Source: Silicimonas sp.
GTDB lineage: Bacteria > Pseudomonadota > Alphaproteobacteria > Rhodobacterales > Rhodobacteraceae
NCBI GenBank assembly: GCA_022819605.1
Contig: JAJEGW010000148.1
Location: 1-56,170, forward strand
DNA length: 56,170 bases
Reading direction: 5' to 3'
The notes under the pieces were generated by a model. The model ran no database searches and was not told where the DNA came from. It saw nothing but the letters and a program-made list of their open reading frames with translations. Below are positions 7,763-15,562 of this stretch, piece after piece. Both the position numbers and the translations under genes were made by a program. Each line of letters starts with the position of its first letter. Within the stretch, counting starts at the first letter, position 1.

Positions 7763-8111
7763 GTCCGCCTCCCGTTGTTGAGCCGCAAATCTGATCGCCT
7801 GCATCCGGGGGCGTCGGATCCGTCGCGTTCAAGTGCGATCGTCTGCGATAGCGCCCAGGATCATGCTTCTGGCGCAAGGCCGCCGGAAGCGGCTCTCGGA
7901 AAGCGGCACAGGAAGACGGATGCCCTCGGGTGCTCATTCTTGAATTGCGCGCAGCGACGGCAGCGCGCAATTCGGACTTGGTCCAGCCTTCGTGATTCTC
8001 GTCGGGTGGCCGGGGTGGACATCGCACGCAGTGCATGCTCGAAGCGATTGCGCGAGTGGAAACAGCCGGGCGGGCGCTTGCAAGACCTGCCGCGTCAACT
8101 GGGAGAACGCG
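7763..8111. other. Divergent intergenic region between the Rieske gene and the Gfo/Idh operon
   Basis: About 350 nt with no supported gene. It must carry the promoters for the minus-strand Rieske gene and the plus-strand dehydrogenase operon. I could not pick a convincing -35/-10 pair. It contains the large inverted repeat at 7942-7973. Confidence 0.6.
7942..7973. repeat. Perfect 11-bp inverted repeat in a divergent promoter region
   Basis: GAATTGCGCGC (7942-7952) and GCGCGCAATTC (7963-7973) flank a 10-nt centre. Arm centres are 21 bp apart, two helical turns, which suits a dimeric regulator; as RNA it would form a strong hairpin. It lies 139 nt before the Gfo/Idh gene at 8112. No regulator gene adjoins it. 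Confidence 0.55.
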
Positions 8112-9263
8112 ATGGAGCCATTCCGTGTAGGCCTGATCGGGTGCGGCCGCATCAGCGACATATATCTTGAGAACTGCGCCCGCTTCGACGGGCTGGAAGT
8201 TGCATCCTGTGCCAGTCTCGACCTTGAGGAAAGCCGGGCAAAGGCCGCCGATTACGGCATCCCGAATGCCTGCGCCCCCGAAGACATTTTTGCCGACTCA
8301 TCAATCGAGGGCGTCCTGAACCTGACCATCCCGGCAGCACATTTTGAAGTCAGCCAGCGCGCCCTGAATGCTGGAAAGCATGTCTACTCAGAAAAGCCCC
8401 TCGTGACCGATCTCGCCGACGGGCGAACGCTTCTGGCGCTTGCCGTCGAGAAGGGGCTGACCGTCGGCTGCGCGCCCGACACCTTTCTCGGCGGGCGCTG
8501 GCAGACGGTCCGCAAGCTCCTAGACAGCGGCGTGATCGGCGCGCCGACCGGGGTCTCGGCCTTTGTGCCGACGCATGGCACCGAGCGACACAACCCGAAT
8601 CCGGACTTTTACTACGAGGCGGGCGGCGGACCGCTCCTTGACCTCGGACCGTATTACCTGACGGCAATGGTGTCCTGCCTGGGTCCGATGAAGCGCGTCG
8701 CCGGACTCTCGCGACGGACCTTTGACGAGCGAATGATCGAAAACGGCCCCCGACATGGCACGATGATGCCAGTCGAGGTCGACACGCATTGCCTCGGTCT
8801 CATCGAGTTCGAGAGCGGCTGCATCGGGCAGATGATGACAAGCTTCGACGTCTGGGACAGTGAAACACCGCGCTTCGAAATCTACGGTGAAGCGGGCACG
8901 ATCTGCATCCCCGACCCGGATCCGGTCCATGGCGCCAACGTCTTTGAGGGCGATGTCTGGGTGCGAACGCGAGAGACCGCCCGCTGGACCCATCAACCCC
9001 GCCCGACGGGGCGCGACGCATGGCAGGTCGCCGAGAACACGCACGGGTTCAACGACAACGCTCGCGGCCTCGGCCTGTGGGAACTTGCGCATGCGGTTCG
9101 CGAAGGGCGCGAACCGCGCGCCAGTGCAGACATGGCCCTTCACGTCTGCGAGGCGATGCAAGGCATGCTTGACTCCCCCGGCCTCGGGCGGTTCGTAGAC
9201 CTCCAGAGCCGTTGCACGCGCCCGGATCCGCTGCCGGAATCCTTCCCGGGAGGAAAACCCTGA
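8112..9263 (+). CDS. Gfo/Idh/MocA family NAD(P)-dependent oxidoreductase (first copy)
   Basis: This 383-aa protein has the N-terminal Rossmann fold with VGLIGCGRISDIY (residues 6-18), the family E-K-P signature (SEKPLVTD, E94-K95-P96) and the C-terminal GFO/IDH domain with GGPLLDLGPYYLTAM. Family members oxidise or reduce a hydroxyl on sugars or cyclitols with NAD(P). The usual catalytic histidine of the D-x-G-x-H motif is replaced by tyrosine, as in several subfamilies. The ATG at 8112 follows GGGAG, and a longer frame upstream lacks family similarity. It overlaps the next gene by one base (TGATG) and opens a tight plus-strand operon. Confidence 0.9.
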   Translation: MEPFRVGLIGCGRISDIYLENCARFDGLEVASCASLDLEESRAKAADYGIPNACAPEDIFADSSIEGVLNLTIPAAHFEVSQRALNAGKHVYSEKPLVTDLADGRTLLALAVEKGLTVGCAPDTFLGGRWQTVRKLLDSGVIGAPTGVSAFVPTHGTERHNPNPDFYYEAGGGPLLDLGPYYLTAMVSCLGPMKRVAGLSRRTFDERMIENGPRHGTMMPVEVDTHCLGLIEFESGCIGQMMTSFDVWDSETPRFEIYGEAGTICIPDPDPVHGANVFEGDVWVRTRETARWTHQPRPTGRDAWQVAENTHGFNDNARGLGLWELAHAVREGREPRASADMALHVCEAMQGMLDSPGLGRFVDLQSRCTRPDPLPESFPGGKP

Positions 9264-9919
9264 TGCCGGTACGAACCCTTGATCTTGCCGAACCGTTCTT
9301 CACGGTGCGGATCGTCACGGACAGTCCGGTCCATCGCGTTGCGGACAAGGTCATCCTGCTGAACCTTTCGGAGAATCCCGTGCAAATCCGCACGCAGCGC
9401 CTCGGACATCTCCAATCGACCGTGGTCGCGGACGTCGAGCTTCGCGACGTGGCCCATGCCGTCGTCGTCGAGCGCTTCGCGGACCATGGCGACGAAGACG
9501 AACTTCTTGCCAGGGTAAGGCGCAGCTGGCCTTCCGCATTCGACGTTCGTCAGGAGGAGCGGCTGCGGGGCGTCAGCCACTACATGTCGCCCAAGGTCTG
9601 GGTCGGTCAGTACGGATTCACGATGTACCACTCCGGTTCCGTGCCCCTGAATGTCGGGCTTCACCGGGACCATGCATTCTGTCCGGTGCCGGGGTTTCGC
9701 GAAGTCCACACCCAGATCGTCGGTTTCGGCAAGATGCAGCAATGCCGCGAAAACGACGTGTCGACGCTCTATCTCGAGGAACCGATGGCACCCGGCGCCA
9801 CGCATCGGCCCATGTATGACGCAAGCGGCAACTATCCCTGGCACCAGTACGAAACCATCACGCCATCGATCTTCCTGGCCGTGGAAATGCTGCCGGACGG
9901 CGCGACACCGCCGAAATGA
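9263..9919 (+). CDS. Uncharacterised protein with cupin-like metal-site pattern
   Basis: I do not recognise a named family in this 218-aa protein. The C-terminal half has a cupin-like arrangement: H134 and H137 (GLHRDH), E147 with H149 and a spaced GxG (REVHTQIVGFG), then P-G-A-T-H (177-181) and H194. These resemble cupin motifs 1 and 2, which bind a metal. The N-terminal half contains alternating hydrophobic residues as in beta strands. It is soluble, with no signal peptide. It sits between two Gfo/Idh/MocA genes with a one-base overlap upstream and a seven-base gap downstream, so it probably acts on the same sugar or polyol, for example as an isomerase, lyase or epimerase. That role is inference. 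Confidence 0.75.
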   Translation: MPVRTLDLAEPFFTVRIVTDSPVHRVADKVILLNLSENPVQIRTQRLGHLQSTVVADVELRDVAHAVVVERFADHGDEDELLARVRRSWPSAFDVRQEERLRGVSHYMSPKVWVGQYGFTMYHSGSVPLNVGLHRDHAFCPVPGFREVHTQIVGFGKMQQCRENDVSTLYLEEPMAPGATHRPMYDASGNYPWHQYETITPSIFLAVEMLPDGATPPK

Positions 9920-9926
9920 GGACAAA

Positions 9927-11117
9927 ATGACGGAAAGGCTCATCCCGCAGGACATCGACTTCGGCGCCCCGTATCCCGGCCTGTCACGGCGCCTGCGGCT
10001 CGGCGTGGTCGGCGGAGGGCGCATTGCCCGAACCCAGGCAATGGCCGCACGAATGAGCGACCGCTGGGATGTCGCTGCAGGCGCTTTCTCGTCCAACCCG
10101 GCCAAGGCAAGTGCCTGTGCAGCGGAGTGGCATGTCGCCGAAGATCGCTCGTACGGGTCCTTCGCCGAAATGGCGGAGCGCGAGGCCGCCCGCGCGGACG
10201 GGGTCGAAGCCGTGATGATCACCACTCCGAACAATCTCCATTGCGCCGCTGCGATGAGCTTCCTGGAGGCTGGAATCGACGTGCTCTGCGACAAGCCCCT
10301 GACGAACGAAATCGAGGAGGCCGAGACCCTGGTCGCGCGCGTGCGGGAAACGGGCTGCGTCTTCGGCGTGTCCTACGTCATGTCCTGCTATCCGATGATC
10401 CGCGAGGCGCGCGCAATCGCGGCAAGCGGGGCACTTGGGCGCATCAACCAGATCCATGTCGAGTTCATGCAGGACTGGATGATCCCGGAGGGCTCGCATG
10501 ACGCGCCCCATGTCAGGTGGCGACTCGATCCGGCCATATCCGGACCCACCAGCTGCGTGGGCGACATCGGCACGCACGCGGCACATCTCGCAGGCTTCGT
10601 TTCGGGGCTTGAATTGACCCATTTGCGTGCGGACTTTCATGTCTGCGGCGCACCCAAGCCCCTGGAAGACACCGTGTTCATGGCGACCCGGCACGCGGGC
10701 TCGGTGCCGGGCACGCTAATGGCAACGCGCCTGGCCGCCGGGAACCGGGGCGGATTGCGGCTTCGTGTCTTTGGCGCCGAGGCCGGTCTCGAATGGGACA
10801 TGGAGCAATGCGAGCGCCTGAAGTTCAACCGCTTCGGCGAACCGGACCGGATCGTCAGCCGGGGTCACGGCCACGGCGTTTCGCCCGAAACCGAGCGCCT
10901 GGTTCGCACCGGGCGCGGCTTTCCGGAAGGCCTCATTGAGGCCTGGGCCAACCTATACACCGAATTCGCGATGGCCGTGGCGGCACGCAGGGACCGTCTT
11001 CCCGTACCTGCCGACTGGCTGTCGCTGCCTTCGGTGGAGGACGGCGCCCGAGGCGTCCGCTTCATCCACGCCGCCGTTCAGTCAGACCGTGCCGGCGGAA
11101 CCTGGCAGTCGCTCTGA
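9927..11117 (+). CDS. Gfo/Idh/MocA family NAD(P)-dependent oxidoreductase (second copy)
   Basis: This 396-aa oxidoreductase has the dinucleotide-binding motif LGVVGGGRIAR (residues 25-35), the D-K-P variant of the family lysine motif (CDKPLTNE, K123) and an intact GDIGTHAAHLAGF segment supplying D213 and H217. It is only distantly similar to the first copy, so the pair looks like successive steps rather than a recent duplication. GAGGA precedes the ATG at 9927; longer in-frame starts would overlap the cupin-like gene extensively. The family acts on myo-inositol, glucose-fructose and related sugars; which substrate applies here is unknown. Confidence 0.9.
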   Translation: MTERLIPQDIDFGAPYPGLSRRLRLGVVGGGRIARTQAMAARMSDRWDVAAGAFSSNPAKASACAAEWHVAEDRSYGSFAEMAEREAARADGVEAVMITTPNNLHCAAAMSFLEAGIDVLCDKPLTNEIEEAETLVARVRETGCVFGVSYVMSCYPMIREARAIAASGALGRINQIHVEFMQDWMIPEGSHDAPHVRWRLDPAISGPTSCVGDIGTHAAHLAGFVSGLELTHLRADFHVCGAPKPLEDTVFMATRHAGSVPGTLMATRLAAGNRGGLRLRVFGAEAGLEWDMEQCERLKFNRFGEPDRIVSRGHGHGVSPETERLVRTGRGFPEGLIEAWANLYTEFAMAVAARRDRLPVPADWLSLPSVEDGARGVRFIHAAVQSDRAGGTWQSL

Positions 11118-11125
11118 AGCGGATC

Positions 11126-11371
11126 ATGTTCAGGATTCGCGTCGGCAAGACCCCGGTCGGGGAGATCCGCGATCCTTCTGACTGGATCCGAGAAAGGCTC
11201 GCGTCCGTAGACCCTGCAAGCCTGGAAGCCGCACGCGCGCGAACGGATGTCCGGCTTCGAGAGATTGCGTTCCTCGAACGATTGCAAGCGATGTCCTTGA
11301 CAGAATCATGGAGAGATGCGCCTGTTCTGCGCCAATGGCGACCGCGGTCGATGCCTTGCAGGAATCCCTGA
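11126..11371 (+). CDS. Unidentified small ORF, first half of a TGA-interrupted frame
   Basis: An 81-codon frame starts nine bases after the second Gfo/Idh gene in an operon whose other genes overlap or nearly touch. The first 60 or so codons look coding (G/C-rich third positions, residues such as VGEIRDPSDWIRERLASVD); the last 20 (RQWRPRSMPCRNP) look less so. A TGA at 11369 ends it, and the same frame resumes directly with ATG. I do not recognise the product. It could be a real small protein, a decayed gene, or part of a frameshifted one. Confidence 0.35.
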   Translation: MFRIRVGKTPVGEIRDPSDWIRERLASVDPASLEAARARTDVRLREIAFLERLQAMSLTESWRDAPVLRQWRPRSMPCRNP

Positions 11372-11530
11372 ATGCCCAGCAGCCAAACTCGGTTTGAAGG
11401 CAATCATGTCTCCGCCCGGACCCCCGTCAGCGACGTCGCAGGCCCGCACCTCCGCACTCATCTCCGGCATGTGCAGGCCGAGACCGCATGGACTGGTTTC
11501 CAGGATGACGAACTGGAGGCCGTCAGTTGA
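11372..11530 (+). CDS. Unidentified small ORF, second half of the TGA-interrupted frame
   Basis: A 52-codon frame begins with ATG directly after the TGA at 11369-11371 and ends at 11530, overlapping the TTG start of the FAD oxidoreductase (TTGA). Such stop-start overlap is the normal junction in this window and suggests the frame really is translated to its end. The sequence ends in ETAWTGFQDDELEAVS. No family is recognised, and no ribosome site precedes its own ATG. Confidence 0.35.
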   Translation: MPSSQTRFEGNHVSARTPVSDVAGPHLRTHLRHVQAETAWTGFQDDELEAVS

Positions 11531-12867
11531 AGAGTTACCAGGCTCTCCGGACTCCGGTCCAGAAAGGCCGCGCGGGCTGGAACGCCATTCTGGACGATTT
11601 GCCGCCGCCCCGGCACCTGGAAGGGAACGAGACCGCCGACTTCGTCGTCGTCGGCGCCGGCTTTGCCGGATTGGCGGCGGCCAGGCGGCTCATGCAGCTC
11701 GCCCCGGGCGCGCGCGTCGCCATTCTCGAAGCCGGACGGGTCGCAGAAGGAGCCGCGGGGCGGAACTCGGGCTTCATGATCGACCTGCCGCACAATCTTC
11801 CGGGTTCGGAGGAAATGGCGGCCCGCGGCGAGCGTGAACTGATTTCGCTGAACCGCCAGGCGCAGGACTTCGCCGAAGCGGCGGTCGAGGAATACGGAAT
11901 CGACCCGAACTTCTTCGACCGCGCGGGCAAGATAGACGGCGCCGGCAACTCTTCCGGCCATGCCGCCAACAAGCGGGAAAGGGCGCATCTCGACAGCATC
12001 GGCGAGCCGTCGGAAATGCTTGACGCCAAGCAGATGACCGAAGTCACGGGCAGCGAGTATTATCGCTCCGGCCTTTACACGCCCGGCACCGTGATGCTGC
12101 AGCCCGCCGGCTTCATCCGCGGCATTGCGGCTGGCCTGGTGCGCGCCGGCGTTCGCGTGTTCGAGGAAAGCCCGGCGACAGGTTTCACGCGACAAGGCGA
12201 CGGCTGGACCGTGTCCACGCCGAAAGCCGCAGTGCAGGCCGGCAAGGTGATCCTGGCCGTCAATGGCCATCTTGAAAGCTTCGGCGTCGCGCGCGGGCGC
12301 TTGATGCATCTGTTCCTGTTCGGAGCGATGACGCCCGAACTCTCTCCTGACCAGCTCCGGCAGGCCAAGGGGCAGGATCGCTGGGGCATTACGCCCGCCG
12401 ACCATATGGGCGCGACGGTCCGGCGCATCAACCAGGGCCAGGGCGGCAACCGGATCCTCATCCGCGCCACGGCGGCGCTTCGTTCGGGGATGGTTCCGAG
12501 GATGTCCGATCTTGCCCGCGCGGCACAAGGCATGCAGACGCGATTCGATGCGCGGTTTCCATCCCTTGCCGGCATGTCATTCGAGCATGTCTGGGCCGGG
12601 CATGCATGCCTGAGCCGCAACGGTGTCGCGGTCATGCGCGAAATTGACGATGGTGTCTTCTCGGCCTGCGTTCAGAACGGCCTCGGCGCGGCGCGAGGCA
12701 CCCTCACCGGCATAGGCGCCGCCGAGTTGGCCTGTCGCGAGGACAGCGCGATCACCAGGCGCTTCACGGCGGAAGACGAGCCTGCACGGCTGCCTCCCCA
12801 GCCCGTCCGCGAGATCGGCATGAACGCCGTGCTGCGCTGGCGGGAATGGATGGCCCGCAAAGCCTGA
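11527..12867 (+). CDS. FAD-dependent amine/amino-acid oxidoreductase (DAO family)
   Basis: This 446-aa protein begins with a short leader and then a classic FAD-binding fold: VVVGAGFAGLAAARRL (G43-x-G-x-x-G48), ILEAGRVAEGAAGRNSGF with the ribose-binding glutamate, and a C-terminal closing segment GLGAARGTLTGIGAAELA. The layout fits the DAO superfamily (D-amino acid, sarcosine and gamma-glutamylputrescine oxidases), which oxidise C-N bonds. The start is TTG with GGAGG seven bases ahead, overlapping the preceding small frame. It converges with the mttB-like gene with no spacer: the two stops lie back to back in TGATCA. Confidence 0.9.
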   Translation: MKSYQALRTPVQKGRAGWNAILDDLPPPRHLEGNETADFVVVGAGFAGLAAARRLMQLAPGARVAILEAGRVAEGAAGRNSGFMIDLPHNLPGSEEMAARGERELISLNRQAQDFAEAAVEEYGIDPNFFDRAGKIDGAGNSSGHAANKRERAHLDSIGEPSEMLDAKQMTEVTGSEYYRSGLYTPGTVMLQPAGFIRGIAAGLVRAGVRVFEESPATGFTRQGDGWTVSTPKAAVQAGKVILAVNGHLESFGVARGRLMHLFLFGAMTPELSPDQLRQAKGQDRWGITPADHMGATVRRINQGQGGNRILIRATAALRSGMVPRMSDLARAAQGMQTRFDARFPSLAGMSFEHVWAGHACLSRNGVAVMREIDDGVFSACVQNGLGAARGTLTGIGAAELACREDSAITRRFTAEDEPARLPPQPVREIGMNAVLRWREWMARKA

Positions 12868-14421
12868 TCAACAGGTCTGATTCAGCTCTTCCGCCGCAGG
12901 TATCTCGCGTTCGCGTCGTTCGATGTAGTCGCGAAGCGCTTCGTCCGCCCCAGGATCCAGCACTGGCTCCTCGTAGTCGGACAGGAGCTTTTTGGCGTGC
13001 TTGAGCGCCCGCTCGGTCGTGCCGAGGGAGCCCTCCGCAATCCATTGCTCCACGGAATTGTTGTCGAACAGCTCGGGAAGGAAGAACGCCGTCTGGAAGT
13101 TCTCCTGCGTATGCGGGTGGCCCAGGTAGTGCCCTCCAGGACCGATGTCGGGCACGGCCGATACGGCTTGGTCAAAGTCGTCCCACTTGGGGCCCTCGGC
13201 CATCCGATACGCCATCGCGCACTGTTCGGCGTCGACGACGAACTTCGCGACCGAGCAATGCATGCCCGCCTCATTCCAGCCCGCTGAGTGCCAGATGTAA
13301 TGCGCGCCAGCGTGGATCACCGCCGCCAGCGTCGCGACGCTTTCATAGCCAGCTTGCGCATCGAAGACCTTTGCGCCGCCCAGCGTGTTCGAGCTCCGCC
13401 AGGGAACGCCGTAGTGCCGCGCCATCTGCCCGATCATGAAGTTCATCAGGCTGATTTCGGGAGTTCCGGCCATGGGAGCGCCGGACTTCATGCTGACCGT
13501 CGAAAGATAGTGGCCGTAGATCGCCGGCGCGCCTTTCCGGACGACCTGCGTATAGGCGAGCGCGGACAGCGCTTCAGCGTTCAGTTGCGCGACCGCTGCC
13601 GGCACGCTGGCGGGCGTGTTGGCCCCGCCTAGCACGAAGGGAGAGCAGAGCACCGGCTGGTTGCGCCGCACAAACGCGCGCATCGCACCCAGCATGGTCT
13701 CGTCCCAGACCAGGGGAGAGTTGCCGTTGCAGTTGCCTGTGCAGACAGGATGCGTTTCCATGAATTCCTCGCCAAAGAGAATCGCGCACATCTCCATCAC
13801 GTCTTCGGCGTTCTTGGGGTTGGTCGTCATGCCCATGAACATCTTGTCCGAGTGCTTCATCGACGAATAGGTGATGCGCAGATGCCGGTGGCTGACCGGA
13901 TGATCCATCGGCTCGACGATGTGATGCGACGTTGAGTGCATGGCTGGCAGCATGTGGCTGAGCTTGTGGAACATCGCGAGGTCTTCGAGCGTCGGGCTCC
14001 TCCGCTTGTCGTCGAGGTCGCGCAAGTAGGGTGCGCCCGCCATCGGGACGAAGACCGAGCTGCGGCCGCCCAGCCCGACATTCTTGCCGGGATCGCGCGC
14101 GTGATAAGTGAACTCGGACGGAATCGTGGCGATCAGTTCGCGTACGAGGCCGCGATCGAGATACACCATCTCGCCCTCGACCTTGGCTCCGGCCCGCTTC
14201 CAGTCGCTCAGTGCGACGGGGTCTCGAAACAATACGCCCACGTCTTCGAGGATATGCTTCGATGCGGCATCGATACGCTCGACACCCGATTCGTCCATGA
14301 CCTCGCAGAGCGGCAGGGCGCCTGCCAGCGCCGGCAGCATGTCGAAGCTCGGTGCCGTCCTGAGAGCACGGCGTGCGGCACGTCCTCCGGCTCGGGCGCG
14401 TGGGGCTTCGTCGGCAACCAT
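12868..14421 (-). CDS. MttB family (trimethylamine methyltransferase-like) protein without pyrrolysine
   Basis: This 517-aa protein belongs to the MttB superfamily of corrinoid-dependent methyltransferases acting on quaternary or tertiary methylamines (trimethylamine, glycine betaine, carnitine, proline betaine). Segments such as HPVCTGNCNGNSPLVWDE, GAPMAGTPEISLMNF and HYLGHPHTQENFQTAFFLPELFD are family-like. The frame has no internal amber codon, so it is of the non-pyrrolysine kind, whose substrates vary. AGGAAGGA precedes the ATG at 14421; longer starts give an unlikely leader. No corrinoid protein or reactivase gene is in the window. It lies 103 nt after tdh on the same strand and may be co-transcribed. 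Confidence 0.9.
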   Translation of the reverse strand: MVADEAPRARAGGRAARRALRTAPSFDMLPALAGALPLCEVMDESGVERIDAASKHILEDVGVLFRDPVALSDWKRAGAKVEGEMVYLDRGLVRELIATIPSEFTYHARDPGKNVGLGGRSSVFVPMAGAPYLRDLDDKRRSPTLEDLAMFHKLSHMLPAMHSTSHHIVEPMDHPVSHRHLRITYSSMKHSDKMFMGMTTNPKNAEDVMEMCAILFGEEFMETHPVCTGNCNGNSPLVWDETMLGAMRAFVRRNQPVLCSPFVLGGANTPASVPAAVAQLNAEALSALAYTQVVRKGAPAIYGHYLSTVSMKSGAPMAGTPEISLMNFMIGQMARHYGVPWRSSNTLGGAKVFDAQAGYESVATLAAVIHAGAHYIWHSAGWNEAGMHCSVAKFVVDAEQCAMAYRMAEGPKWDDFDQAVSAVPDIGPGGHYLGHPHTQENFQTAFFLPELFDNNSVEQWIAEGSLGTTERALKHAKKLLSDYEEPVLDPGADEALRDYIERREREIPAAEELNQTC

Positions 14422-14524
14422 GGCATTTCCTTCCTGAGATTCCTGTCCGGCGCAATGGGCCGTTCGGGCGGCCATGCAAGGAATGGCAACTTTCCGGTCT
14501 CGCGACATCGCGACCAGCGGCATT

Positions 14525-15562
14525 TCAATCCCAGTCCATGACGACATTTCCTGCTTCACCCGACAGCATTGCGGCAAACCCCTCGGCAAAATCGTCGACA
14601 TGAATGCGATGCGTAATGAGGCCTGATACATCAAGACCTGACTGCACCAGGGCGATCATCTTGTACCAGGTCTCATACATCTCGCGGCCATAGATCCCCT
14701 TCACGTTGAGCATCTTGAAGATGATCTGGTTCCAGTCGACCGCGAATTCGGTCGGCGCAATTCCAAGGAGCGCGATCTTCCCGCCGTTGTTCATCTTGTC
14801 GATCATGTCGCGCATGGCAGGAGCAGCGCCAGACATTTCCAGGCCGACGTCGAACCCTTCCGTCATGTCGATCCTGGCCATGACATCATTCAGGTCTTCG
14901 GTATCTGCGTCCACGACATGCTCGACGCCCATCCTGCGTGCAAGGTCGCGGCGATAGGCGCTGATGTCGGTTATGACCACCTTTCGGGCGCCCACCTTCT
15001 GCGCAACCAGGGCCCCCATGATGCCGATGGGGCCGGCCCCGGCAACGAGCACGTCCTCGCCCACCAGATCGAAGCTTAGCGCGGTATGGACGGCATTGCC
15101 GAGAGGATCGAGAATCGCCGCAATCTCGTCCGGGACAGCGTCCGGGAGCGGCACCACGTTGCTCTCCGGCAGGCAAATGTACTCGGCAAAGCTCCCCGGT
15201 CGATGGACGCCGACGCCTATGGTGTTCCGGCAGAGATGGCCGCGCCCGGCGCGACAGTTCCTACATGCGCCGCACACCACGTGACCCTCCCCGACGACGC
15301 GCTGCCCGATCCGGTACTTGGTCGCAGCTTCGCCGCAATCGACGATCCTGCCGCAGAATTCATGCCCGACGACCATGGGAACGGGCACCGTGCGCGCGGA
15401 CCACTCATCCCATTTCCAGATATGGACGTCCGTCCCGCAGATGGCCGACTTCCCGACCTTGATCAGCACCTCGTCTGTGTCCGGCTCGGGTACCGGAACC
15501 CGCTGCATCCACAGACCTTCCTCGGGCCGGGCCTTCACGAGTGCCTTCATGTCGCTGCTCAT
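14525..15562 (-). CDS. tdh: L-threonine 3-dehydrogenase
   Basis: This zinc-dependent medium-chain dehydrogenase, 345 aa, oxidises L-threonine to 2-amino-3-ketobutyrate with NAD. The catalytic zinc site is visible (C42 in [11 protein letters not shown]67-E68 in GHEF), as are the structural zinc cysteines C97, C100, C103 and C111, and the GAGPIG nucleotide motif. The length equals that of characterised Tdh. Its ATG overlaps the kbl stop as ATGA; a second ATG lies four codons later. Paired with kbl, it converts threonine to glycine and acetyl-CoA. Confidence 0.95.
   Translation of the reverse strand: MSSDMKALVKARPEEGLWMQRVPVPEPDTDEVLIKVGKSAICGTDVHIWKWDEWSARTVPVPMVVGHEFCGRIVDCGEAATKYRIGQRVVGEGHVVCGACRNCRAGRGHLCRNTIGVGVHRPGSFAEYICLPESNVVPLPDAVPDEIAAILDPLGNAVHTALSFDLVGEDVLVAGAGPIGIMGALVAQKVGARKVVITDISAYRRDLARRMGVEHVVDADTEDLNDVMARIDMTEGFDVGLEMSGAAPAMRDMIDKMNNGGKIALLGIAPTEFAVDWNQIIFKMLNVKGIYGREMYETWYKMIALVQSGLDVSGLITHRIHVDDFAEGFAAMLSGEAGNVVMDWD

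Noticed and set aside
11369..11371. The internal TGA as a selenocysteine codon
   Set aside because: No hairpin of SECIS type was seen just downstream, and the residues around it do not fit a redox site. Decay or two small genes is simpler.
12868..14421. MttB-like gene as a pyrrolysine-containing trimethylamine methyltransferase
   Set aside because: The frame is full length with no in-frame TAG, so no pyrrolysine codon exists.
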